A DNA stretch of 64,000 nucleotides from Variovorax sp. V93 (lineage in GTDB: Bacteria; Pseudomonadota; Gammaproteobacteria; Burkholderiales; Burkholderiaceae_C). Shown here piece after piece: positions 1 to 8,264 of the stretch (the stretch's first letter is position 1; each line of letters opens with the position of its first letter). The position numbers were made by a program, and so were the translations under genes. The stretch is taken from contig NZ_AP028669.1 of the NCBI RefSeq assembly GCF_041154485.1, positions 3,844,001 through 3,908,000 on the forward strand. The letters are read 5' to 3'. The notes beneath the pieces were generated by a model that was given only the letters and a program-made list of their open reading frames with translations, searched no databases and was not told where the DNA came from.

Positions 1-1
1 C

Positions 2-505
2 AGCGATTCCTTCGGCGGCTTCGGCAGCGTGACCGCGGTGGGCAATGCCAACCTCAACGTGAAGCTCGACTTCGCCAAGCTCTCGTACAAATGGTGGCTC
101 GGCTCGGGCAACACGGTGTTCGGACTCGGCGCCGGCGCGGCCTACTACCGCATCGGCGTCGGCACCAACGCCAACATCGTGGTGAACGGACGGGTCCGCA
201 CCTTGAACGAAGACTCGAGCGATGACGCGATCGCGCCGCTGCTCGAGGTCGGCGTGCGGCATGCCATCACTCCCGACCTGCGCCTGTTTGCCGACCTCTC
301 CGGCGTGCGCAAGGGCGGCGGCCGCTTTCACGGCAGCATCTACAACGCCACGGCGGGCGTGGAATGGTTTCCCGTGAAGAACGTCGGCGTGGTGCTGGCC
401 TATGGCGCCACCAACATCGACATGGCGCGCGACAGCAGCACGGCGGAGACCCGCGTCAAGGTCAAGCTGCACGGACCCTCGGCCTTCCTCAAGGCGCGGT
501 TCTGA
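2..505 (+). CDS. Outer-membrane beta-barrel protein, C-terminal part
   Basis: The reading frame is open from the left edge of the window, so the N-terminus and signal peptide are missing; a GTG at 29 is only an internal codon. The visible ~167 residues alternate hydrophobic and polar residues in short strands (for example VFGLGAGAAYYRIGV and NVGVVLAYGATNI). The protein ends in KARF, a terminal aromatic residue typical of BAM-inserted outer-membrane barrels. I cannot name the family; an OmpW- or porin-like small barrel is possible. It has no visible connection to the siderophore genes downstream. Confidence 0.6.
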   Translation, partial: SDSFGGFGSVTAVGNANLNVKLDFAKLSYKWWLGSGNTVFGLGAGAAYYRIGVGTNANIVVNGRVRTLNEDSSDDAIAPLLEVGVRHAITPDLRLFADLSGVRKGGGRFHGSIYNATAGVEWFPVKNVGVVLAYGATNIDMARDSSTAETRVKVKLHGPSAFLKARF

Positions 506-602
506 GGCCCGCGGCGGCGCGGCGCCATGCCATGGGCGGGCGGCTGCGCGCATAGGTGCTTGCGATCATCGGGGGCCGCGCGCGGGCCCCTATGATCTTT
601 TG

Positions 603-1493
603 ATGTACATCCCAGCCCCCATCCGCTCCAACAAACCCGGCGGTTGCGCCGCCAGTGCGCGCGGCATCCGCAAACCACGCTCGCTTCGCCTTGCCGTCCC
701 GGCGGCGGCAGCGCTGCTGCTGGCAGCGGGCGTACCGGCGCACGCGCTGGTCATCGGCGTGACCGAAGGCGTGAGCTACCAGGCCGCCGAAAGCCAGATC
801 GCACCGCGCTTCGAGCCCATTGCCGAAGTGCTGAGCAAGGCACTGAAGCAGCCCGTGACCATCAAGGTGCTGATCTCCTACGCCAGCGCGCGCGAGGCCT
901 TGAAGGAGCAGCAGGTCGACCTGGCCTTCATCCACCCGGCCCACGTGGCGCTCGAGGCCGTCAAGAGCGGCCGCTACCAGGCGCTGGCCTGGACCAGCGG
1001 CTTCACGGCCTACAAGGTGTCGCTGCTGTGCAAGGAGCCGCAGCCCATCTCCAACTGGAAGAGCATCGCCGGCAAGGGGCTGGTGATGCCCGACGCGGAT
1101 TCGATCACCTCGGTGATCACGCGCGCGATGCTGCGCGAGCAGGGCCTGCAGCCCGCCGCGCTCAAGCTCACCAACACGCGCTACCAGGACGCGGTGCCGT
1201 TCTACGTGCAGAACGGTTTCGCCGCCTATGGCGCCACGGCGGCATCGGGCGTGGTCAAGACCTGGAAGGAGAGCGGCGGCAACGTCTGCGCGGAATCGCG
1301 CGCGGTGCCCATCAAGCAATGGCTGGTGTCGCGCAAGCTCGATGCCGCCACGGCCAGCGCGGCGCGCGACGCCCTGCTGGGCCTTGCGCAAAGCGATGCC
1401 GGCAAGCGCGCACTCGCCACATCGACCTACACTGGCTTTGTCGCACCCTCGGCCGAGGTCGAAACGGCCCTGATGACCTGGCTGGGCATCTGA
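603..1493 (+). CDS. PhnD-like phosphate/phosphonate periplasmic binding protein
   Basis: A 296-residue protein. The ATG at 603 is chosen because it gives a normal signal peptide: a basic stretch (RKPRSLRLA), then a hydrophobic core and an Ala-rich cleavage region ending APAHA-like near residue 48. Starts further upstream would add an unrelated Arg-rich leader. The mature part has the features of PhnD/SsuA-type solute-binding proteins: an early GVTEG strand, VDLAFIHPAHVAL (the ligand-pocket strand), and a later SDAGKRAL/YTGFV segment. It probably binds an oxyanion or phosphonate-like ligand in the periplasm. No permease or ATPase gene is adjacent, so the transport partner is unknown, and a sensory role is equally possible. 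Confidence 0.65.
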   Translation: MYIPAPIRSNKPGGCAASARGIRKPRSLRLAVPAAAALLLAAGVPAHALVIGVTEGVSYQAAESQIAPRFEPIAEVLSKALKQPVTIKVLISYASAREALKEQQVDLAFIHPAHVALEAVKSGRYQALAWTSGFTAYKVSLLCKEPQPISNWKSIAGKGLVMPDADSITSVITRAMLREQGLQPAALKLTNTRYQDAVPFYVQNGFAAYGATAASGVVKTWKESGGNVCAESRAVPIKQWLVSRKLDAATASAARDALLGLAQSDAGKRALATSTYTGFVAPSAEVETALMTWLGI

Positions 1494-1539
1494 CCCCCTG
1501 CGGGCGCGGCGTTCCAACTCCGCTTTTCATGAACCACCC

Positions 1540-2244
1540 ATGACCGACCTGTCCCGCTTTCCCATCACCCAAAAATGGCCCGCGCTTCACCCTGACCGGC
1601 TGCAGCTGTATTCGCTGCCCACGCCCAACGGCGTGAAGGTCTCGATCATGCTGGAGGAGACCGGCCTCGCCTACGAGCCGCACCTGGTGAGCTTCGAGGG
1701 CCACGACCAGATGTCGCCGGAATTCCTCTCGCTCAATCCGAACAACAAGATTCCCGCGATCCTCGACCCCGACGGGCCCGGCGGCAAGCCGCTCGCGCTG
1801 TTCGAGTCGGGCGCCATTCTTCTGTACCTGGCCGACAAGACCGGCAAGTTGATTCCCCAGGATGCCGCCGGCCGCTACGAAACCATCCAGTGGCTGATGT
1901 TCCAGATGGGCGGTATCGGTCCGATGTTTGGCCAGCTCGGTTTCTTCAACAAGTTTGCCGGCAAGGACTACGAGGACAAGCGTCCGCGCGACCGCTATGT
2001 GGCCGAAGCGAGGCGGCTGCTCGGCGTGCTCGACAAGCGCCTGGCCAATCGCGCATGGATCATGGGCGACGACTACACCATCGCCGACATCGCCTCGTTC
2101 CCGTGGATCCGCAACCTGATCGGCTTCTACGAAGCGGGCGAGCTGGTGGGCTTCAGCGAGTTCAAGAACGTGGCGCGGGTGCTCGAAACCTTCGTCGCGC
2201 GGCCGGCCGTCGTGAAGGGTCTGGGCATTCCCAAACGCGGTTGA
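1540..2244 (+). CDS. Glutathione S-transferase family protein (YfcG/Nu-class-like)
   Basis: A 234-residue protein with the two-domain GST layout. The N-terminal thioredoxin-like domain includes LYSLPTPNGVKVSIMLEE, a cis-Pro region KIPAILDP and FESGAILLYLAD, where the ES pair binds the glutathione gamma-glutamyl group. The helical C-terminal domain carries the conserved DYTIADIASFPW N-capping motif. The thiol or disulfide substrate cannot be read from sequence. The closest general resemblance is to YfcG/YghU-type bacterial GSTs with disulfide-bond reductase activity. It lies 46 nt after the PhnD-like gene and is followed by a GC-rich hairpin, so it closes the housekeeping segment left of the siderophore locus. 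Confidence 0.85.
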   Translation: MTDLSRFPITQKWPALHPDRLQLYSLPTPNGVKVSIMLEETGLAYEPHLVSFEGHDQMSPEFLSLNPNNKIPAILDPDGPGGKPLALFESGAILLYLADKTGKLIPQDAAGRYETIQWLMFQMGGIGPMFGQLGFFNKFAGKDYEDKRPRDRYVAEARRLLGVLDKRLANRAWIMGDDYTIADIASFPWIRNLIGFYEAGELVGFSEFKNVARVLETFVARPAVVKGLGIPKRG

Positions 2245-2251
2245 CCGGGCC

Positions 2252-2274
2252 TTCGGGGCGCAGCGCGCCCCGAA
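2252..2274 (+). terminator. Hairpin after the GST gene
   Basis: A perfect 10-bp inverted repeat (2252-2261 with 2265-2274, 3-nt loop) lies 8 nt after the GST stop codon. It is followed by CGAAAACAAAG rather than a T-run, so on the plus strand it is a weak intrinsic terminator or an mRNA-stabilising hairpin. Confidence 0.4.
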
Positions 2275-2381
2275 CGAAAACAAAGCTACTCACTTTCCGA
2301 CTCGAGTGTCTTTTTCAGGCACGCGCACGGGGTTCCCTCGCCTTTTCCAGCTTCGCCCAGAAGCGGTTGAGGTTACACTTC

Positions 2382-2400
2382 AATAAGAATAATTCTTATT
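2382..2400 (+). promoter_or_regulatory. Fur box upstream of the first ECF sigma gene
   Basis: AATAAGAATAATTCTTATT is a perfect 9-1-9 palindrome in an AT-rich island of a GC-rich region. It has the size and geometry of a canonical 19-bp Fur operator. It ends 82 nt before the sigma-factor ATG at 2483 and would overlap its promoter, so iron-loaded Fur would repress the sigma gene. Confidence 0.85.
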
Positions 2401-2482
2401 CAATCATCCGAACCACCCGCACCACGCGCCGGTGGCCGGCCCAGGGAAACCAACACGTTGATGCTTGCGAGAAGGCGATCGG

Positions 2483-3100
2483 ATGCGCGACCTCGTCCAG
2501 GAACTGGTAGCTCACTATGCGGACTTGCGCCGGCAACTGACGCGCGACCTGCGCGACCCGCACTATGCGGCGGACATCGCGCAATCCAGCTTCGAGCGCG
2601 TGTATGCGCACGCGCTCAAGATGAAGGGCGGCGACATCCGCATCGACGCGGCCCCTGAAAGCACCCAGGGCTCCGGCATCGAATCGCCACGCGCCTTGCT
2701 CTTTCGCGTGGCGCGCAACCTGTGCGTGGACGATGCGCGCCGCCGCAAGGTGGCACAGGACTGGGTCGGCACGCATTTCAACTCGGGCTCGCGCCAGGTG
2801 GTGCCGTCCTGCGAATACATCGCCGCGCAGCAGCAGGTGCTGGCGCGCGTGGTCGAGACGCTTGAAAAGCTGCCGCCCCGGCGGCGCGAAGTGTTCCTGC
2901 TGTTCCGGGCCTACGGACACACGCGCGCCGAAATCGCCCAGCAGCTGAAGATCACTGAAATGGCGGTCGCCAAGCACCTGCTGCGCGCTGCCATCGACTG
3001 CTCGCGCGTCTTCGCCCGGCTGCGTTCGGAGCTGATCGAGCAGCCGGTCATCTCGACGCGCCCGGGCTTCGACGCAAGCTTCGCCGAAGACTTCGCCTGA
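2483..3100 (+). CDS. ECF sigma factor (FecI-type), iron-starvation regulator
   Basis: A 205-residue protein with sigma region 2 (HYAADIAQSSFERVYAHA ... RVARNLCVDDARRR) and region 4 (LEKLPPRRREVFLLF, then the HTH around HTRAEIAQQLKITEMAVAKHL). The start is the ATG at 2483, which has GAGAAGG 8 nt upstream; an in-frame TTG at 2465 is less likely. A Fur box precedes the gene and a DUF4880-like mini-gene follows 15 nt after the stop. It should direct RNA polymerase to siderophore genes when iron is low. Whether it or the second sigma factor at 40263-40808 reads the TGAAC-N16-CGTC sites cannot be told from sequence. Confidence 0.88.
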   Translation: MRDLVQELVAHYADLRRQLTRDLRDPHYAADIAQSSFERVYAHALKMKGGDIRIDAAPESTQGSGIESPRALLFRVARNLCVDDARRRKVAQDWVGTHFNSGSRQVVPSCEYIAAQQQVLARVVETLEKLPPRRREVFLLFRAYGHTRAEIAQQLKITEMAVAKHLLRAAIDCSRVFARLRSELIEQPVISTRPGFDASFAEDFA

Positions 3101-3115
3101 CGGGCCGGCCGCATC

Positions 3116-3331
3116 GTGGCAAGCGTCCCGAACGAGAAACTCATCGAGCGTGCCCTCGCGCTGATCGTGGAGAGCGAGATCGCTGCGCACGACGCCGCCA
3201 TGGCGGCCCGCCTGGCGCTTGCGCGGTGGCGCAGCCGGTCGGCGGAGCATGCGGCCGCGGCCCAGGAAGCGCGCCGCCGCTGGGATGCCCTCGGCGGCAT
3301 GGCTGCGCAGTTGCGCGGGCTGCGGAAGTAG
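3116..3331 (+). CDS. Small FecR N-terminal (DUF4880)-like protein
   Basis: A 71-residue soluble protein starting at a GTG 15 nt after the sigma gene. It has the DUF4880-type outline, an N-terminal helix (ERALALIVESE), then W-RS-R-S-EH-A-A and a late W-D-ALG motif. This is the segment that FecR anti-sigma factors use to contact their sigma factor. It has no transmembrane helix and no periplasmic FecR domain, so it cannot receive a receptor signal the usual way. I infer a cytosolic modulator of the adjacent ECF sigma factor. Similarity is by eye and is the weakest of the three such proteins in the locus (others at 3349-3585 and 39963-40166). Confidence 0.6.
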   Translation: MASVPNEKLIERALALIVESEIAAHDAAMAARLALARWRSRSAEHAAAAQEARRRWDALGGMAAQLRGLRK

Positions 3332-3348
3332 CGTGGGCGCCCTTGCCC

Positions 3349-3585
3349 TCACTGCAGGCGCCCCTCTTCGTGGCACGCCTGTTCCAGCACGGGCTTGATC
3401 AGCGCGGCCCCGGTCAGTGCCCAGAGGGTGAGCACGTCGTTCAGCGCGCCGATGTTCCCGGGGTCCACGCCGAGCCAGCGGATGAGCTCTTCGGCGCGCT
3501 CCGGCGAGGGCGCATCGTGCAGCGTGCGAAAGAGCGTCCACGCGGCGTCGAAAGCGGGATCGTCGGGCACACGGTCACGCATCAT
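3349..3585 (-). CDS. Small DUF4880-like protein coupled to the exporter gene
   Basis: A 78-residue protein. Its ATG overlaps the stop of the ABC exporter gene in an ATGA junction, so the two are translationally coupled. The pattern AFDAAWTLF - RWLGVDP - A - LWALTGAALI matches the FecR N-terminal DUF4880 outline (Trp-rich helices around a W-L-x-x-D-P turn). It has no membrane helix or signal peptide. It converges with the plus-strand DUF4880-like gene, leaving 17 nt between them. Its pairing with an exporter rather than a sigma gene is unusual. It may still bind a sigma factor, or may be an adaptor of the biosynthetic machinery. Confidence 0.6.
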   Translation of the reverse strand: MMRDRVPDDPAFDAAWTLFRTLHDAPSPERAEELIRWLGVDPGNIGALNDVLTLWALTGAALIKPVLEQACHEEGRLQ

Positions 3586-5273
3586 GCAGCCAGGCTTTCC
3601 AGCGGGACGTACGCCTTGTCCTCCTCGATCTTTCCGGCGCGCATCGTGACCACGCGGTCGGCCAGGTGGAAGTACCTGTCGTCGTGCGAGATCACCACCA
3701 GCAGATGCCCCTTGGCGCGCAGTTCGGGCAAGAGCTCCGTGTAGAACAGATGCCGGAAGGCCGGATCCTGGTCGGCGGCCCATTCGTCGAACACCAGCAC
3801 CGGGCGGCCTTCCAGGTATGCATGCACCAGCGCCAGCCGCTTGCGCTGCCCGGTCGAAAGATCGGTGGTGGTGAAGGCGCCGTCCTTCACGCTCACCTTG
3901 TGCGCGATTTCCAGGCGTTCCAGGTAGGGCAGCGCCGTCTGCGGCAGCGTGGCCGTGCCCGCGCCCTCTTCGCCGGCCGCCAGATCCTCGAACAGGTAGA
4001 AGTCCGAGAACACCGTCGTGAACAGCTGCCTGTAGTCGTCGCTCCCTTCCGGCGTCACCACGCCGCCGTCGAGCAGCACTTCGCCGCCGTGCGGTGCATA
4101 GAGGCCGAGCAGCAGCTTGATCAGCGTCGTCTTGCCGGAGCCGTTGTCGCCCACGATGAACACCATCTCGCCGGGCCGCAGCGACAGGTCGATCGGCCCG
4201 AGCGTGAAAGCCTCGCCGCCCTCGGGCGCATCGAAGCCGTAGCGCACGCCGCGCATGGCGATCTCGCGGTTCAGCATCACGCCGTTGGAGGCGCGCTCCA
4301 GGTGCAGGTGCGGCTCCGGCGTTGCAAAGCGCGCCGACAGGTCGGCGATGCGCCGGAACGCGATCTTGGCCCGGCCCACGCCCGGCAGCGCGCCCGCGAT
4401 CTGGTCCACCGGTCCCTTCAGGAACAGCATCACCAGCACGAAGCCGCTCAGCACCGCGGGCTCGGTCGGCCGGAACGCGGCCCAGCCGAGGATCAGCGCG
4501 ATCAGCAGGAAGAACAGCGCCGAGCCGAAGGCCGTCGCCATCACGTAGGTGTTGATGGCGCGTCCGTTCACGGTGCGGATGTTGTCCACGATGCGCTCGA
4601 TCTGCCCGCCGAACATCCGCGTGCGGCGCGCGCGGTGCATGCGGAATTCCTTCGCGCCTTCGCTGATCGCGCGGTAGGTCTTGTGCAGCTGCTCCTCGCA
4701 TTCGCGCGCCTTCCAGAAACCCGCCTCGGCGCGCACCTGCGCGCGCGTCTGGATGGTCGCGCCGATCGCGAGCGCCACCACCAGCAGGCAGAACAGCGGC
4801 AGCGACAGGTACGCGAGGTACGCCAGGCAGCCCAGCGCAATCGCGAACGCGATGAGCGTGGACGACAGCACGAAGGCCACGTCGCTGATCATGTCCACGT
4901 CCTGCGACAGCACCGGCATCAGCCGATGCGTGCGGTAGCGCTCCAGCGCATCGATGGGCGCCGAGAGAATCTTCTGCGCGAGGCTCTTGCGCACCTGTGC
5001 CACCAGCCGCTGGCCGACGAAGTTGGTCGACACGTCCGAGGCCATGCGCCCCAGCAGCGCCACCGCGCACAGCCCGACGAAGGTCAGCAGCAGCCCGCCC
5101 GCCATGCCGCCCTCTCGGTTGAGCACCTGGTTGATGGTGCCCAGCAGCGCGACGGTGGCCGCACCCGCGCTGATGCCGGTGACCGCGGACAGGACAATCC
5201 ATGGAAAAAAAGGCTTGAGCAGGCGCCCGAGCTCGGAGGTGTGGCCACGGGGGGCCGTGGTGGTCGGTGTCAT
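3582..5273 (-). CDS. Cyclic-peptide/siderophore export ABC transporter (PvdE/SyrD type)
   Basis: A 563-residue half-transporter with a fused ATPase. The first ~330 residues hold about six transmembrane helices (for example FFPWIVLSAVTGISAGAA and SALFFLLIALILGWAAF). The ATPase has Walker A GDNGSGKTT near residue 374, signature LSTGQRKRLAL, Walker B VLVFDEW and H-loop VVISHDD. Family members such as PvdE move NRPS siderophores or precursors across the inner membrane. The start at 5273 is chosen because the upstream extension is Arg-rich and non-conserved in character. A TGAAC-N16-CGTC site lies 96 nt upstream on the same strand, and the small gene 3349-3585 is coupled downstream. Confidence 0.85.
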   Translation of the reverse strand: MTPTTTAPRGHTSELGRLLKPFFPWIVLSAVTGISAGAATVALLGTINQVLNREGGMAGGLLLTFVGLCAVALLGRMASDVSTNFVGQRLVAQVRKSLAQKILSAPIDALERYRTHRLMPVLSQDVDMISDVAFVLSSTLIAFAIALGCLAYLAYLSLPLFCLLVVALAIGATIQTRAQVRAEAGFWKARECEEQLHKTYRAISEGAKEFRMHRARRTRMFGGQIERIVDNIRTVNGRAINTYVMATAFGSALFFLLIALILGWAAFRPTEPAVLSGFVLVMLFLKGPVDQIAGALPGVGRAKIAFRRIADLSARFATPEPHLHLERASNGVMLNREIAMRGVRYGFDAPEGGEAFTLGPIDLSLRPGEMVFIVGDNGSGKTTLIKLLLGLYAPHGGEVLLDGGVVTPEGSDDYRQLFTTVFSDFYLFEDLAAGEEGAGTATLPQTALPYLERLEIAHKVSVKDGAFTTTDLSTGQRKRLALVHAYLEGRPVLVFDEWAADQDPAFRHLFYTELLPELRAKGHLLVVISHDDRYFHLADRVVTMRAGKIEEDKAYVPLESLAA

Positions 5274-5368
5274 GCAAAGGCTCTTTCCGCCCACCCGGGG
5301 CAAAACGGCTTGAAAACGGCCATGCCCCGTCGACATCGCCCGGGCGGCTGCACGCCGCTTACTGCATA

Positions 5369-5393
5369 GACGGCTGGGTCCCGGCAATGTTCA
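5369..5393 (-). promoter_or_regulatory. Candidate ECF sigma promoter for the exporter
   Basis: On the minus strand TGAAC (5393-5389) is followed after exactly 16 nt by CGTC (5372-5369), then TAT. The same spacing and both boxes occur at 6250-6274 and 39941-39965, each upstream of a siderophore operon. The layout resembles the PvdS/OrbS iron-starvation promoters (-35 TAAAT-like, N16, -10 CGT). Confidence 0.65.
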
Positions 5394-5406
5394 TGCGATG
5401 TGACGG

Positions 5407-6252
5407 ATGAACACCACCGCCGCCAAACCGTCTTCAAGGGATGCATTCCCCGCACCTCTTGCAGGCCGCCTCGTGATCGCGCTGCTGGAACCCCTGTTCC
5501 CGGGCGCACTCGCCGTGCATGCCGAACGGCTGCAGTGCGCGGACGCGGTACCGGCCGACGCGCTGTGCGTGGCCGAGCTGGCGCAGTCGCCTTCGCTCCT
5601 GGCCGACGTGCTGCGCCTTCATGCCCGCGCACGTGGCGCGGCCGGCGCGCGCGACCTGCGGCCGGTCGCCTCGGCGTGGAGCCTGGACTACCTTTCCGCG
5701 CTGCTGCCGCCCGTGGTGGCGGCCGCCAGCGTGCTGCAGCATGTGTTTCCGGTTTCGGCGGAGCACATCTGGGTGCGGCTCGACGACAAGGGCGCACCCT
5801 CGAGCTTTCATGTGCTGCATCCGGGCGATGCGCGGCGCGGCGCGGACACCGCGCAGCGCTATGCGCCGCTGCTGTGGCAGCACCTGCAACCGCTTTTTTC
5901 CGCCTTGTGCAGCCTCACGCGGCTTGCGCCCAAGATCCTGTGGGGCAACACCGCGCGCCACCTCGAACCGATCTTCGACATGGCGCTGGCCGCGACCGGC
6001 GGTGCAGCCCACATCGCGCACGACCGCGATCGCCTCCTGCACCACCCCGCCTGGCCGGACGAGGCCCGGCCGGTCAACCCGCTGCACGCCCGCCGCCGCG
6101 AGGTACGGCCGGTCGACGCCGGCCAGGGCCGGCCGGTCAAGCTGCACCGCCAGTGCTGCCTCTACTACCTGCTTCCGTGCGAGGACTACTGCGGCGCCTG
6201 CCCGCTCGCGCCGCAGCACCGCAAGAGCGCCGGCGAAATCCTGCAGCCGTGA
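5407..6252 (+). CDS. FhuF-like siderophore-iron reductase [2Fe-2S]
   Basis: A 281-residue cytosolic protein. The C-terminus carries the diagnostic FhuF iron-sulfur motif C-C-x10-C-x2-C (CCLYYLLPCEDYCGAC), and the body has the family feature LAPKILWGNTAR. FhuF-type proteins use the [2Fe-2S] cluster to reduce hydroxamate-bound ferric iron so that the metal is released inside the cell. It is divergent from the exporter gene with 133 nt between them. No clear Fur box or TGAAC-N16-CGTC site faces it, so its own promoter remains unidentified. Confidence 0.85.
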   Translation: MNTTAAKPSSRDAFPAPLAGRLVIALLEPLFPGALAVHAERLQCADAVPADALCVAELAQSPSLLADVLRLHARARGAAGARDLRPVASAWSLDYLSALLPPVVAAASVLQHVFPVSAEHIWVRLDDKGAPSSFHVLHPGDARRGADTAQRYAPLLWQHLQPLFSALCSLTRLAPKILWGNTARHLEPIFDMALAATGGAAHIAHDRDRLLHHPAWPDEARPVNPLHARRREVRPVDAGQGRPVKLHRQCCLYYLLPCEDYCGACPLAPQHRKSAGEILQP

Positions 6253-6274
6253 ACAGATGGCGCGCTGCCACGTC
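6250..6274 (+). promoter_or_regulatory. Candidate ECF sigma promoter for the hydroxamate operon
   Basis: TGAAC (6250-6254), 16 nt, CGTC (6271-6274), located 73 nt before the formyltransferase ATG and overlapping the FhuF stop codon. It shares TGAACAGAT and ACGTCTT with the site upstream of the NRPS operon (39941-39965), a much closer match than the two boxes alone. Confidence 0.7.
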
Positions 6275-6346
6275 TTCTCCTGAAGGCCCCACGCCCGCTT
6301 GTTCCCAAGCCAACTCCAACGCCGATCCATCCTTCACGCCACACCC

Positions 6347-7192
6347 ATGTCCCAGGCAAAGCTCGTCTACATCCTGTCCTTGAGAAACGCGGCCGCCGAC
6401 AAGGCCGGCCAGTGCATCGACTTCAAGGGCACGCAGCGCTACATGGCGTCCCCGCTCGAATACCTGGCCAAGGCACTGGACGAAAGCTCGCTGGGAGCGG
6501 CCTATTCGCTCGAAGGCATCGTCTACGACGACGACGAAGGCTCGCCGCGGGACCGCGCGGCGCTGCAGGACTACGGCTTCTCCTGCCAGCCCGGCCGCCA
6601 GTGGATCTTTCCGGGCGACCTGAAGGCGCAGGGCAAGCTGCTCAACGGCATGCTCCACGCGGTGCCGTCCGAGTACCGGCGGCTTCCGCTCGACGCGAAA
6701 GAGCGACCCGCCGCCAAGAGCGCCTTCGAGCGCCGCCTGCTGGACAAGCTGCTCACGCTGCAGGCCGACATCGTCGTGCTCGACGGGCTCCTGGTCATCC
6801 TGGACGAACTCGTGCGCCCGGGTGCGCCCTTTCACCGCAGGATCGTCAACATCCACCCCGGCATCACGCGCATCGAGTCGCCCTACGAGCGCCGCGGCGC
6901 CTGCGCCACGCTCGATGCGCTGCACGGCGCCAAGGGCCGCAAGGTCGTGAACTGGCAGACGATGGAAAGCGTCCCCGCGCCGCTGCTCCTGAAGACCGGC
7001 GCCTCGCTGCACTACGTGGACAACGGCATCGACTCCGGCGAGGTCATCCACGACGTGCTCGGCACGCACATCGACCCCACGGACTCGATCCTCGAGCTGC
7101 GCTGGAACAACTTCAACCACAGCCTCTTTCCGGCACTCCACCAGGGCCTGGCCCTGCTCGCGAGCCACCGGTCCACCGAAGGAACCCCATGA
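6347..7192 (+). CDS. N5-hydroxyornithine formyltransferase (PvdF-like)
   Basis: A 281-residue member of the formyl-tetrahydrofolate-dependent transferase fold. It carries NIHPGITRIESPYERRG, the HPG(I) catalytic segment typical of the family, and VLDGLLVILDELV before it. PvdF-type enzymes transfer a formyl group to N5-hydroxyornithine, producing a hydroxamate iron ligand. The ATG at 6347 is preferred over an upstream in-frame ATG at 6299, because the latter adds a non-conserved stretch and would place the start closer to the promoter at 6250-6274. Its stop overlaps the next gene in an ATGA junction, and an acyltransferase and an ornithine N5-monooxygenase follow. Confidence 0.85.
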   Translation: MSQAKLVYILSLRNAAADKAGQCIDFKGTQRYMASPLEYLAKALDESSLGAAYSLEGIVYDDDEGSPRDRAALQDYGFSCQPGRQWIFPGDLKAQGKLLNGMLHAVPSEYRRLPLDAKERPAAKSAFERRLLDKLLTLQADIVVLDGLLVILDELVRPGAPFHRRIVNIHPGITRIESPYERRGACATLDALHGAKGRKVVNWQTMESVPAPLLLKTGASLHYVDNGIDSGEVIHDVLGTHIDPTDSILELRWNNFNHSLFPALHQGLALLASHRSTEGTP

Positions 7193-8229
7193 CCCTCACC
7201 TCCTACGCCGACGGCACGCCGCACGACATCACCCTGGACGGCGAGATGCTCGCCGTGCGCAGCCGCCAGGGCGGCAGCCGCTCGCTCTGGAAGCTCGCAG
7301 CCGGCGGGGCCGATGCCGCGCTCCAATGGGTCGACGGCAGTGCGGCCTCCACCCCTCACCTGCTCGCGGCGCTGGAAGCCGCCTTCGAGTACCGCCCCGC
7401 GCACAAGAGCCTCGCGGTGGCGGCGCCCGCGCCGGCCGAGGAGCTGACCCACACCGGCGTCCTGCTGGCGTCGCCGGACGGCGGCGTGCGCGCCTTTCGC
7501 GACATGCTCTGGCAGCAGCCGCGCCTGTGGCTTCCCACCGTGCATGCCCCGATGGCGCAGCGCTATGCGCTCACCAACGGCAAGGTGCATCCGCTGCGCA
7601 CGCCCAAGCCGCGCGGCGTGCTCTACCAGCGCTTCATTCCGTGGCTCGGCAAGACCTTCTCGTTTCGCAGCATCGACCTCGAGCGCGACCTGGACATCTT
7701 CAACCGCTGGATGAACGACCCCGACGTGGCTGAGATCTGGGACGAGGAAGGCGACCTGGACAAGCACCGCGCCTACCTCTCGGGCATCGAACGCGACCCG
7801 CACATGTACTCGATGATCGCGAGCTTCGACGGCGAGCCCTTTGCCTACTTCGAGATGTACTGGGCCAAGGAAAGCCGCATCGCGCCCTTCTACGACGTGC
7901 AGGACTACGACCGCGGCTGGCACGTGCTGGTCGGCGAGCCGTCGTTCCGCGGCAAGGCCTGTGCCACCGCGTGGCTCACCTCCATCTCGCACTACATCTT
8001 CCTGTGCGACCCGCGCACCCAGCGCGCCGTGGGCGAGCCGCGCATCGACCACGTGCAGCAGATCCGCAACCTCGACAAGTCGGGCTACGCCAAGGTGAAG
8101 GAGTTCGACCTGCCGCACAAGCGCGCACAGCTCGTGATGATGCTGCGCGAACGCTACTTCATCGACGGCCTCTGGCTGCCGCGCAGCGACGCGCCGGCGG
8201 CAGCAGCCGCGTCCGCCACGCCCGTTTAA
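7189..8229 (+). CDS. GNAT-family siderophore acyltransferase (IucB/AlcB-like)
   Basis: A 346-residue protein coupled by an ATGA overlap to the formyltransferase gene. Residues ~160-335 form an AlcB/IucB-type N-acyltransferase domain (LDIFNRWMNDPDVAEIW; FAYFEMYWAKE; GWHVLVGEPSFRGK; C-terminal KVKEFDLPHKRAQLVMM). The N-terminal ~150 residues match the extra domain often seen in hydroxamate siderophore acetyltransferases. The usual reaction is acetyl (or other acyl) transfer from CoA to the N-hydroxyl amine of ornithine or lysine. Having both this and a formyltransferase implies two kinds of hydroxamate or an alternative acyl end-group. The acyl donor cannot be read from sequence. Confidence 0.82.
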   Translation: MTLTSYADGTPHDITLDGEMLAVRSRQGGSRSLWKLAAGGADAALQWVDGSAASTPHLLAALEAAFEYRPAHKSLAVAAPAPAEELTHTGVLLASPDGGVRAFRDMLWQQPRLWLPTVHAPMAQRYALTNGKVHPLRTPKPRGVLYQRFIPWLGKTFSFRSIDLERDLDIFNRWMNDPDVAEIWDEEGDLDKHRAYLSGIERDPHMYSMIASFDGEPFAYFEMYWAKESRIAPFYDVQDYDRGWHVLVGEPSFRGKACATAWLTSISHYIFLCDPRTQRAVGEPRIDHVQQIRNLDKSGYAKVKEFDLPHKRAQLVMMLRERYFIDGLWLPRSDAPAAAAASATPV

Positions 8230-8264
8230 CCCGCTCAACCGCTTCGCAGCAAAAGGAATCCGCC

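Noticed and set aside
2461-2482. ATG at 2461 as the start of the first sigma gene
   Set aside because: It is in another frame; the ATG at 2483 has a good ribosome site and gives the sigma-factor N-terminus.
5311-5331. TGAAA...CGTC in front of the FhuF-like gene as an ECF promoter
   Set aside because: Spacing is only 12 nt, unlike the fixed 16 nt of the three supported sites.
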